From Tianweitania sediminis (GTDB taxonomy: Bacteria; Pseudomonadota; Alphaproteobacteria; Rhizobiales; Rhizobiaceae), in assembly GCF_017813335.1 (NCBI RefSeq), contig NZ_JAGIYY010000001.1, positions 1,042,001-1,106,000 of the forward strand: a stretch of DNA of 64,000 nucleotides, written 5' to 3'. The notes under the pieces are model-generated. The model worked only from the letters and a program-made list of their open reading frames with translations, was not told where the DNA came from and made no database searches. Position numbers and translations under genes: made by a program. This document shows, one piece after another, positions 9,078 to 17,244 of the stretch; position 1 is the stretch's first letter; every line of letters begins with the position of its first letter.

Positions 9078-9589
9078 CGCGTGGCTTCCCGTCTCGCGAA
9101 CGAGGACTGTGCCCTCGCGTCCAAGCACTGCCGCGCCGAAACGGTGGTCGCCTGCAGCTGGGAAAGGATCTCGTCGGCCGATGGAGCTCGACGCAGGCTC
9201 CTGAAGGTATCGGGCTGGTACAGGATGCGACAGAAGGAGGAGAGTGCCCGATTGAAGGCAACTGCCTCCTTGCGCGGCCAGATGACCGCAAGCACCACGT
9301 CGACCGGCTGTGAGTCAGGCGAGCCGAAGTCGATCGGGTCCTTCAATATGGCCAGTGCAGCCGCCGGTCTCCCCATGTCTCCCACGAGGGCATGAGGAAG
9401 GCCGATGCCATGCCCGATACTCGTGGAGCCGAGCGCCTCCCGGTCAAGGAGAGCTGTGGAGACCGCAAGCGCCGGGAGGCCCGTCACTTCGGCGAGGTGA
9501 CAGGAGAGTTGCCGAAGGACGAAGCGCTTGGCAGGTGCCTTGACCTGCATGAAGACATCATCCGCAGTCAGGAGGTCGGTGATTTCCAT
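9074..9589 (-). CDS. ptsN: PTS IIA-type protein, PtsN (nitrogen-PTS EIIA) family
   Basis: 171 aa. The start MEITDLLTADDVFMQVKAPA has an excellent GGAGG eight bases upstream. The phosphohistidine motif TSIGHGIGLPHALVGDM lies near residue 60, followed by AILKDPIDFGSPDSQPVDVV, the standard PTS_EIIA_2 layout. PtsN proteins receive phosphate from NPr and act as regulators of nitrogen, carbon and potassium metabolism. This copy heads a four-gene operon with an unknown HTH-like gene and two polyamine biosynthetic genes, which suggests phospho-relay control of polyamine synthesis. The C-terminus (DARAQSSFARREATR) is longer than in Escherichia coli PtsN. It is possibly a paralogue of a chromosomal ptsN near rpoN, not visible here. 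Confidence 0.88.
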   Translation of the reverse strand: MEITDLLTADDVFMQVKAPAKRFVLRQLSCHLAEVTGLPALAVSTALLDREALGSTSIGHGIGLPHALVGDMGRPAAALAILKDPIDFGSPDSQPVDVVLAVIWPRKEAVAFNRALSSFCRILYQPDTFRSLRRAPSADEILSQLQATTVSARQCLDARAQSSFARREATR

Positions 9590-9789
9590 ATTGCCTCCTC
9601 GCCATGGCCGTAGGACCACGGACGATCGACACCTCGAAACAAGGCGTGAAGGTCGTTCTGATTATCGTGAAGCCTGGCAGACCCGGACGCTGAGCCAGGG
9701 GTCAGATCGCGTCCGGGTCAGATTCCCGCTTTGAGCAGGCGCGTTCCCCTGGGGGAAACGAAGGAAGGCACGGTCAACATGCTCGAACC

Positions 9790-10209
9790 CTAGCCATTCC
9801 GCGCGCTGGTGCAAGGCAGGCCGATCCGGAGTTCAGGCACCGACCTGTCTCGGCGACTCGGCCCGGCAGCGTAGAGTTCATCGAGGATCCGCGGAAGGTC
9901 TTCCCGAGCGATCCCGAAGCCCTCCAGCTGACGGTCGCCTGAGGTCTCGAAACGCCTGATCGACCTTGACTGCCGCTGAAGGCTGAAAAAGGAAGCGACG
10001 CGGCCCGCAAGCCCGCGAAGCCTCTGCACGCCGTTTTGAACGTGTCTCGGAAACGCGGATGCTGCCGCCGCGAGCAGACTGGATTCCCTGAAGCCAAAGG
10101 AGGGCGAGGGATGAAACACCGGGGTCGAGCACCATGGGCACCTGATGGCTGCCTTCGGCACGGTACGATTGCAGGTAATGCAGTTGAGCTTGAAAGGAAA
10201 CTTCCTCAT
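9790..10209 (-). CDS. DUF1127-type protein with N-terminal zinc ribbon
   Basis: 139 aa from the ATG at 10209, preceded by GGAGG at good spacing. An N-terminal four-cysteine knuckle (CITCNRTVPKAAIRCPWC) suggests zinc binding. The C-terminal part RRFETSGDRQLEGFGIARED followed by LPRILDELYAAG is a DUF1127-like helix ('L..L.D..L.DIGI.R.D'). DUF1127 proteins are short basic alphaproteobacterial proteins, some of which bind small RNAs or affect phosphate and C1 metabolism. The zinc-ribbon fusion is unusual for the family. It is followed by a second DUF1127 gene about 400 bp upstream on the same strand. The function is unknown. Confidence 0.75.
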   Translation of the reverse strand: MRKFPFKLNCITCNRTVPKAAIRCPWCSTPVFHPSPSFGFRESSLLAAAASAFPRHVQNGVQRLRGLAGRVASFFSLQRQSRSIRRFETSGDRQLEGFGIAREDLPRILDELYAAGPSRRDRSVPELRIGLPCTSARNG

Positions 10210-10483
10210 CACAGCCTCCGTCGTGCGACGCATCCACGTCGCGAGGTCAGTCCGCGATGTATTCCCCGAAGAAGGCGCTGTGCGGAATCAGAAGTCGAAG
10301 TGCCTGCTTCGGGAAAGGGACCGTCCCTCTCCGGCAAGCCTCGATACTTTGATGAAAGTCTCCATGCACATGCCTCTAACTTAATCCTCAGGTTCCAAAT
10401 TGTCGAGGCGACGGAATGTCACCTGGTGGGTACGTAGATTGCGAAACGTTACAGCCGGGGGGGACCTCATCGCGAAGGAAGCC

Positions 10484-10511
10484 AGGCATGCGGTTCATCG
10501 ACCGCATGCCT
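10484..10511 (-). terminator. Stable perfect hairpin downstream of mini-ORF
   Basis: AGGCATGCGGT at 10484-10494 pairs perfectly with ACCGCATGCCT at 10501-10511 around a six-base loop. It lies 18 bp after the stop of the 24-aa ORF on the minus strand. No clear U-run follows, so it may be a terminator or an mRNA-stabilising structure. Confidence 0.55.
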
Positions 10512-10528
10512 GTAGGAGGTTGACTACA

Positions 10529-10603
10529 TCAGTAGTTGAGGAACGCGACGATCAGCAGCCCGAAGATGACTGTTGCAAGTATGGCGGTCGTGGCGGTGTC
10601 CAT
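10529..10603 (-). CDS. 24-aa single-pass membrane mini-protein
   Basis: The minus strand reads MDTATTAILATVIFGLLIVA then FLNY and stops at TGA (10529-10531). Nearly the whole peptide is one hydrophobic helix flanked by a short polar N-terminus. It starts 8 bp after the stop of the DUF1127 gene and is closed by a strong hairpin, so it is probably in the same transcript. No good ribosome-binding site is seen, which lowers confidence; translational coupling to the upstream stop could serve. Small one-helix proteins of this kind often accompany respiratory or stress complexes, but the role here is unknown. Confidence 0.45.
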   Translation of the reverse strand: MDTATTAILATVIFGLLIVAFLNY

Positions 10604-10611
10604 CGGGGGGC

Positions 10612-10890
10612 CTATGCTTCACCAGCCGCGACTGACCGATCGCGCGGCATTTTCAACGTTCCCTGAGTGGGATCTGTTGGGGAAGCGGTCGCTGGGCTTC
10701 TCGAAGCCGACGCAAACATCTCGTCTACCGTACGGGAAATGTCGTTCCTGGCGATGCCGATGTCTTCGAGTACCCTGTCGTCCAGGGAGTGGAGCAGGGA
10801 TTCCGCCTTGTATCGGTGCCACCTTGTGAAAACGCAGGTCAGCGCCCCCGCCAGCGGAGAATGGTTGATCGATCTTTTTCGGTTGGACAT
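10612..10890 (-). CDS. DUF1127 domain-containing small protein
   Basis: 92 aa from the ATG at 10890, with AGAGGG upstream. The motif WHRYKAESLLHSLDDRVLED followed by IGIARNDISRTVDEM is a canonical DUF1127 domain (LxxLdDrxLxDIGIxRxdI). The N-terminus MSNRKRSINHSPLAGALTCV is basic; the C-terminal tail after FASASRSP is probably disordered. It is the second DUF1127 gene within 1 kb. The longer frame upstream of 10890 is not conserved in composition and was discarded. Function is unknown; the family is enriched in Alphaproteobacteria. Confidence 0.8.
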   Translation of the reverse strand: MSNRKRSINHSPLAGALTCVFTRWHRYKAESLLHSLDDRVLEDIGIARNDISRTVDEMFASASRSPATASPTDPTQGTLKMPRDRSVAAGEA

Positions 10891-11207
10891 GATGCCCTCT
10901 GCACACGGGCCTGGCGCGGGCTCGAGATGCAATGCTGCCAGGCGAAGAAACGTCAGGTGGCTCGGCTTCCGCCGCACGCAGGCTTGCGTTGACGGGAACT
11001 GACACCATCTGGGTGAGCGCAGCGCCCCCGGGAGGATGCAGGCACGCCTGCAGATCCCCCGGGGCTACGGGCGGATCAGAAGTGATCTCGACGACAGCAA
11101 GTAGATGCGGGAATGCCGTGCAGCATTCCGGCACGGCAATGCCGGATCTGTGCGCCTCAACCGACGGACAGCCATTGATCGTCCTTCTGCCCGGCTCCCG
11201 TTATCCT

Positions 11208-11954
11208 TCACATCCAGGCTCGCCAGAAGAAGACCGCGCTCATGATCATTCCGACCGCTATGACCACGAACCTGATCACGGCCGGCGGCAGGGATCTGGC
11301 AACGGGCGCTCCAAGATATCCTCCGACAGTGGCCGCCGCCATCATCAGCAGCGCTTCGGGCCAGGCGACAAGGCCCGCCGTGGCAAAGGTAATGACCGAA
11401 ACTGCAGAAAGGACGAGCGACAGGGCGTTCTTGAGCCCGTTCATGACGTTCAGGTCCCTCATTCCCCATAGGGAAAACAGCGCCAGCAGCACGATGCCCA
11501 GCCCGCCGTTGAAGTAGCCGCCGTAAACGGAAACCATCAGGGTTCCCATGGCGCCTTCCGGCTTGCCGAAGCTATGCCGCCGGGCGAACGCCTGAATAGG
11601 GGCGCCGAAGGCAAACGCCAGCGTCGCAATGACGAGCAGGAATGGAACCACCGCCGAAAACGCCTCGTTCGAGGAGACCAGCAGCAGAAGGGATCCGCCC
11701 AGTCCCCCGAGAGCCGTCACGGCGACGATCTTCACAAGCCGGAGGCGGTCGAAAGTCGATATCTCCTTCCGGAAACCCAAGGTGCCGCCGATATAGCCGG
11801 GAAACACCGCGACGGCGCTGGTTGCATTCGCAGCCACGGCGGGAACGCCTGCGTAGACGAGCGCGGGAAAGGTAAGGAAGGTTCCTCCGCCCGCGACCGT
11901 GTTCAGCATTCCCGCGAAGAACGCGGCCGCGACCAGGACCAGATACTCCGGCAC
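11208..11954 (-). CDS. TauE/SafE (TSUP) family permease
   Basis: 248 aa with about eight hydrophobic segments. The N-terminal repeat FFAGMLNTVAGGGTFLTFPA with FPGYIGGTLGFRKE and the second-half repeat SVYGGYFNGGLGIVLLALFS are the two diagnostic TSUP motifs. The family exports sulfite, sulfoacetate or other small organic anions, or imports related compounds; the substrate cannot be read from sequence. It starts with GTG at 11954, preceded by AGGAG at six bases. It stands alone on the minus strand, with the Rnk-like gene ending 24 bp upstream (11979), so the two may be co-transcribed. Confidence 0.92.
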   Translation of the reverse strand: MPEYLVLVAAAFFAGMLNTVAGGGTFLTFPALVYAGVPAVAANATSAVAVFPGYIGGTLGFRKEISTFDRLRLVKIVAVTALGGLGGSLLLLVSSNEAFSAVVPFLLVIATLAFAFGAPIQAFARRHSFGKPEGAMGTLMVSVYGGYFNGGLGIVLLALFSLWGMRDLNVMNGLKNALSLVLSAVSVITFATAGLVAWPEALLMMAAATVGGYLGAPVARSLPPAVIRFVVIAVGMIMSAVFFWRAWM

Positions 11955-11978
11955 GGTGTGCTCCTGCTATGATGGCGG

Positions 11979-12518
11979 TCAAGCCGCCGACGGTCCGGGA
12001 TCATCGAAGCCTTCCGGTGTCGGCGAGGCGAAGGGATCAGGGTCGCGGAGCGCCCCCTGGATGACCCTGAGGTTCAGCCTCCGCTGTCGGGGAGTGGACA
12101 TCTGCTCGAGAGCGTCCCTCTCGCGCCTAGCGGCTTCCGGCTGGTAGTGGACCTGATGCAGGCGGATCCGTTCTTCAGCCCCGTCATGTCCCGGCATGAC
12201 GAACTCCTGCCCCTCTTCGAGGCCAAGCAGCGCCAAGCCCCGCCCTGTCGAGATCGGCAGGTACAGTCCGATCGGCGATGTCATGCGGTCGTGGCAGACG
12301 ATCCGAGTATCAGGGTCGCGGCCGTTCACGCTGAAGGTCAGCCTGCTTCCGAGCGTGGCTACGTTTTCCGGCATCTGGTCACGGATTACGATCGTGGCAG
12401 CCCTGATCTTCCGGTTCAAGATGGGCACCAATGGATCGGACCGGCTCATGCAGCGGTCCAGCATGACCTCAAGCACGGTGAAATCTTTGGTCGTTAACAG
12501 GCAGGCATCGTTTTTCAT
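11979..12518 (-). CDS. Rnk/GreA-type nucleoside diphosphate kinase regulator-like protein (copy 1)
   Basis: 179 aa from the ATG at 12518 with GGGAGA upstream. Residues 1-40 (LLTTKDFTVLEVMLDRCM) form a short N-terminal helix region as in Rnk. The central ATIVIRDQMPENVATLGSRL, DTRIVCHD and ISTGRGLALLGLEEGQEF followed by HQVHYQPEA make the GreA/GreB C-terminal FKBP-like fold seen in Rnk, which binds RNA polymerase without a coiled coil. The C-terminal tail RERDALEQMSTPRQRRLNLR is an extension. A second, shorter member lies directly upstream. It is probably a transcription-modulating regulator; the name NDK regulator is historical. Confidence 0.82.
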   Translation of the reverse strand: MKNDACLLTTKDFTVLEVMLDRCMSRSDPLVPILNRKIRAATIVIRDQMPENVATLGSRLTFSVNGRDPDTRIVCHDRMTSPIGLYLPISTGRGLALLGLEEGQEFVMPGHDGAEERIRLHQVHYQPEAARRERDALEQMSTPRQRRLNLRVIQGALRDPDPFASPTPEGFDDPGPSAA

Positions 12519-12662
12519 CGCTGTTCTCCCTCGCCCCCTTCGGGAGCGGTTACCTTGAGGCATGACGGAGACTCCCCTGGCCGCCCCAGGCGGGCAGGGG
12601 TCAGGATCCTGCGATGAGGCAGCCTCCATACAAGGAGAGACGGCAGCAAGGCCCTTCTTGAG

Positions 12663-13112
12663 TCACGAGGCATCCCGCAAGTCTGCCGCGGCCGAAGAAG
12701 GCACCGAGGTCTCCGGATTGTCCACTGACCGGAACGTCAGCCTGTGTGTCCGCCCGTCGCGCGCGGTCCAGGCGATAGAATGTCCGGCAGACAGCCCGAT
12801 CAAAGCGGTGCCTATAGGTGTCAGGATCGAAACCTTGCCCTCTGCGATGTCTGCTTCACCCGGAAAGACCAGGGTCACGGTCCTGTCTTCACCGAGGTCG
12901 CTGGTGTAGCACAGCGTCGACCCCATTCGGACTACGTCAGCGGCGACCCGGCGGTCATCCACCACCCGACCGCGCTCCAATTCCGAAATGAGTTCCTCGG
13001 CCAACCCGGGATTCCGCGAGGCGAAGGATTCGGCGATGCGCCAGAGCCTTTCGCTGTCCGAACGTGCGAGCGTGATGGCGGGTTTGCGGTGCTTTTTGAT
13101 CGCAGGAGCCAT
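12663..13112 (-). CDS. rnk: Rnk/GreA-type nucleoside diphosphate kinase regulator-like protein (copy 2)
   Basis: 149 aa, starting at 13112 with a strong GAGGAGG site. The N-terminal helices SDSERLWRIAESFASRN, ELISELERGRVV and the following RRVAADVVRMGSTLCYTSD, TVTLVFPGEADIAEGKVSIL and TPIGTALIGLSAGHSIAW match the Rnk layout: a short helical N-terminus replacing the GreA coiled coil, then the RNA polymerase-binding domain. It is transcribed toward copy 1 with 144 bp between. The two copies differ greatly in sequence, so they are old paralogues. The tail RSVDNPETSVPSSAA is probably flexible. Confidence 0.85.
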   Translation of the reverse strand: MAPAIKKHRKPAITLARSDSERLWRIAESFASRNPGLAEELISELERGRVVDDRRVAADVVRMGSTLCYTSDLGEDRTVTLVFPGEADIAEGKVSILTPIGTALIGLSAGHSIAWTARDGRTHRLTFRSVDNPETSVPSSAAADLRDAS

Positions 13113-13865
13113 TTACTTGGCCTCCTCGAGGCTGTTGCCGACCGACAGCGTAATGTCGTCCGGATGTGATCAAATGGGAATTTTCGCTTTTCGGATGCCC
13201 GGAAGGGCATATCTGCCTACGCCCCGCGGCCGGGACGCGACGCGGCCAGCCGGGGGTCAGATGCCCGCGATGGGGCAAACCCTGAAGAAAGTAGAAAGGG
13301 CGCGCGAGAAGCAAACCATGATGCGACAGACGTGGGCCTTCGGAACGGAATTGTCAAGTCGTGGACCTGTCGCGCGCCGGGGGCAGCTACTCCGGGCCTG
13401 CCTTCGCGGGGACATAAGAGAGGGAGCGATACAGGTCCGGGCCGTCCAAGCGGAGTTCAAGCATCTTGGGCAGGCTAGTTGAACCAGACGATAGAGCAGG
13501 CGCGGAACTCGCGCTCGACTGGATCGCGGAGTTTCCATCATCTACAGGATGCCTAGCACGCAGCCGAATGTCCTGCTTGCCGACCTGTCCTAGGCCTGTA
13601 ACTACATGCGCCATTATCCCGTCGGGCCACCACAAGCTCTCGTGGAGATGCACCTGCACTACCGGAGCGGCGAAGACCGGATCGTCGCAGGTCTGCTTCT
13701 TGATCGAATTCTTGGTAGCGAAGCGCTGAGACGCTTGGTCGGGCGGCCAGGCAATGGCTCAGGAGAGGCGCTTCCGAGAAGATAGACATCCGTGCCGCCC
13801 CTATTGACCATGCGGTATCGACCCGAAGGCTGCGATGCCGTCAGCCACGGCGGGTTCCGTCCTCC

Positions 13866-13886
13866 AAAAACCAGCCCTCTGGCTGG
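13866..13886 (-). terminator. Rho-independent-like terminator on minus strand
   Basis: On the minus strand CCAGCC-AGAG-GGCTGG forms a six-bp stem with a tetraloop, followed directly by five T residues. No obvious minus-strand gene ends here, so it may mark a lost or very small transcript. Confidence 0.45.
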
Positions 13887-14292
13887 ATCAGAATGGCCTG
13901 CGCGACCTCCCTCTCTGGTCTTGCCCCCATTCCGACCTAGGCAAGTTTGCGGGCGCTTTCTTTAGCTTAGGCTGATGCGATCGGCCGACTGAGGCGCTTG
14001 ACAGGGATGCAGTCCTATCGCCTGCGGAAGCCACTCCAAGACAGACTTACGCTGATGGCTGCCATGGTTATAGGCTGCTCAGGTTCCTTATCGCACAGGG
14101 GCAAGGCACCGATGCTTGCGCCGTCCAAACATCCCTTGGATGCTGCGTCGCCGTGCTACGGCGCGTCCGGCATAGCCAAGTTGCACAAAGCTCTTCCAAG
14201 GCATGACCTCTGTGCACCGGGGGCAGTGCGACGGCAATGCGCTTGTGACCGGATCCACGACGGCAGCCAAGGCGACACTAGACTCGCCGTCA

Positions 14293-14314
14293 GCGGCGCC
14301 TCCGGAGGCGCCGC
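14293..14314. repeat. Perfect 22-bp palindrome
   Basis: GCGGCGCCTCCGGAGGCGCC plus GC reads identically on both strands. It lies 280 bp upstream of gdhA in a gene-poor interval. It could be a hairpin, a protein-binding site or an element scar; no U-run follows. Confidence 0.6.
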
Positions 14315-14588
14315 CCATTCCTAAGGGCTTCCTGTACTAGCCAAGACGGCGTCACGCTGCAAAGGATAGCCTGCTGAAATCACCTGCTCCATCGAGCTGT
14401 TTGGGCTGAGCTAGTTACGCCCGGCCCTGCAACGTGGACCCGACATGGCTGGATCCTCGTCCCCCATCATTCCACGGAACTACTACTCCGAGCGAACTGC
14501 AACTTGTGGTGCTGATTTGCTGTTTATGACGAGGAACACCTGAGATAGGGATGCCAAGCCAGCTGAGGCTGGGATGAACTGCAGGTGA

Positions 14589-15949
<1,361 letters not shown>

Positions 15950-16135
15950 GCGAATGCCGCTCATGGGCGGGTGCGGGGATCGTTGTCCCTGGCATTCAGG
16001 AGCGGACCTAAGCACGCAGCGGCTCCGTGGCAGCTTCCTTGGTAGAGCATGTGAGCCATAAGAACTTCGTTGACCGCTCGGCTGCTCGTCCGGCTGTCAC
16101 AACAAACGGAAGTAGCTGGAGGGGAATCGGCTGGA

Positions 16136-16639
16136 TCAATATCGCCCGTGAGCCGGAGGTTCAGAGCCGCTGGCAGGCTCTTCCGGATGTATTCCGACGC
16201 GATGGTGATTGACGAGGGACCCGCCCTTCCATCCTGAGAATAGGAGGAGAAGCACTACTGCGGCGGACAATAGCAAACCCCAGGGGAGCACCCCCTGGGC
16301 AGGATCAGGTCCCCAACGCACGAACAGATTGATCATTGCGAGTACCACCGCTGCGAGGTTGGCAATCATGTGCTGCCACGCATCGCTCATCTGGCGGATC
16401 CGAACGTTGCCGAAGAAGTCGACGAACCCTGCAACGGCAGCCAGGGTGCTCATGAACAGAGCGGAGACGAGGAGCCAAAACGAACCACGGCCCCAAAATG
16501 CATCACCCGTCCCCCAGAACACGAGGTCGCTGGTAAACGTGGCGATTAGCAGGGCGATCGGGAACGGAATCAGCATTGGGTGGATGGGATGGCCGGCGAT
16601 TTTCGCGGTGGTGGCAATTCCTCTTAGGTCCTGCAGCAT
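16136..16639 (-). CDS. DUF2231 membrane protein
   Basis: 167 aa from the ATG at 16639, which has a near-perfect GGAGGTGA. After a short cytosolic start the motif IAGHPIHPMLIPFPIALLIA is the DUF2231 signature (GHPiHPmLi.fPi). Four hydrophobic segments follow, with FWLLVSALFMSTLAAVAGFV, WQHMIANLAAVVLAMINLFV and LLLSAAVVLLLLFSGWKGG. The C-terminal tail HHRVGIHPEEPA is hydrophilic. The family often sits near haem or metal proteins, but its function is unknown. A longer upstream frame to 16840 was rejected because the Shine-Dalgarno site fixes the start. It is divergent in content from the cco operon but on the same strand. Confidence 0.87.
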   Translation of the reverse strand: MLQDLRGIATTAKIAGHPIHPMLIPFPIALLIATFTSDLVFWGTGDAFWGRGSFWLLVSALFMSTLAAVAGFVDFFGNVRIRQMSDAWQHMIANLAAVVLAMINLFVRWGPDPAQGVLPWGLLLSAAVVLLLLFSGWKGGSLVNHHRVGIHPEEPASGSEPPAHGRY

Positions 16640-16849
16640 GGCGTCACCTCCATATCGGGATCCAACGGTGTCTGAGGTTCTAGGTTCCCTAAGGACGTGC
16701 GCCGTGACGCGGCCGGGACTGTGGCGGAACGGATATCGCGCGTGGCGTGGCGAACGTTCGATCGCCGCGATCAACGAAATCGAACCGTGCCGTGACTGAG
16801 CAGGCGAACAGGTCGCACCCACAAGCTCGTGAGCGGCCAAGGACTGGCA

Positions 16850-16981
16850 TCAGAAGACTGCCGCGAGAACCGCAATGAGGGCGACTGCGAGTGCGGCGAG
16901 GCTAGGCACCATAACTACTGCTCCGGATGCAAGTGCAAGCGCCGCCACCCAATCGAAAGGCCTGTCAGATGCTTCTCTCAC
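16850..16981 (-). CDS. 43-aa two-helix membrane protein at end of cco operon
   Basis: The minus strand encodes [20 protein letters not shown] followed by a second hydrophobic run AALAVALIAVLAAVF, ending at TGA 16850-16852. The GTG start overlaps the ccoS stop (GTGA), the same coupled junction used elsewhere in this operon, which supports real translation. It is almost wholly hydrophobic after residue 10, with a short break (MVPS) between two helices. It is too short for usual gene callers. Position suggests an accessory or assembly peptide for the cbb3 oxidase, comparable in size to CcoQ, but no homology is claimed. Confidence 0.55.
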   Translation of the reverse strand: MREASDRPFDWVAALALASGAVVMVPSLAALAVALIAVLAAVF

Positions 16982-17244
16982 TTATTGCTCCTTTCACCGA
17001 CGCCTTCCGTGAGAACGCCACCGACGGACAGCACGTTCCCACTCAACGAGGAAGGCGCCGCGGACAACTGCTCCTTCCATGCTTCCTGCAGCAGGGGGGC
17101 ATCCGTGCCTTCCGCGATCAGGACTCGTTCTGCTGCACCGTCGAGATCGTCGTACTGCCCGCTCCGCATGGACCACAAGAAGGCTGCAAGGCCCGCTATT
17201 CCCATTCCCAGCGCTATCGGCACCAGCCAGGCCAGGTAGCTCAT
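16978..17244 (-). CDS. ccoS: cbb3-type cytochrome oxidase assembly protein CcoS
   Basis: 88 aa. It begins [20 protein letters not shown] with a single transmembrane helix and the family motif [20 protein letters not shown], in which W-x3-SGQYDDL is diagnostic of CcoS/FixS. It is needed for cofactor (haem or CuB) insertion into CcoN. The start overlaps the ccoI stop (ATGA). The C-terminal tail after VLIAEG is longer than in the usual 50-60 aa proteins and lacks recognisable features. The next 43-aa frame begins at its stop. Confidence 0.93.
   Translation of the reverse strand: MSYLAWLVPIALGMGIAGLAAFLWSMRSGQYDDLDGAAERVLIAEGTDAPLLQEAWKEQLSAAPSSLSGNVLSVGGVLTEGVGERSNK

Noticed and set aside
13608-13784. 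Small plus-strand frame with HYRSGEDRIVAGLLLDR
   Set aside because: Too short and without family match; mentioned only as a possible relic.
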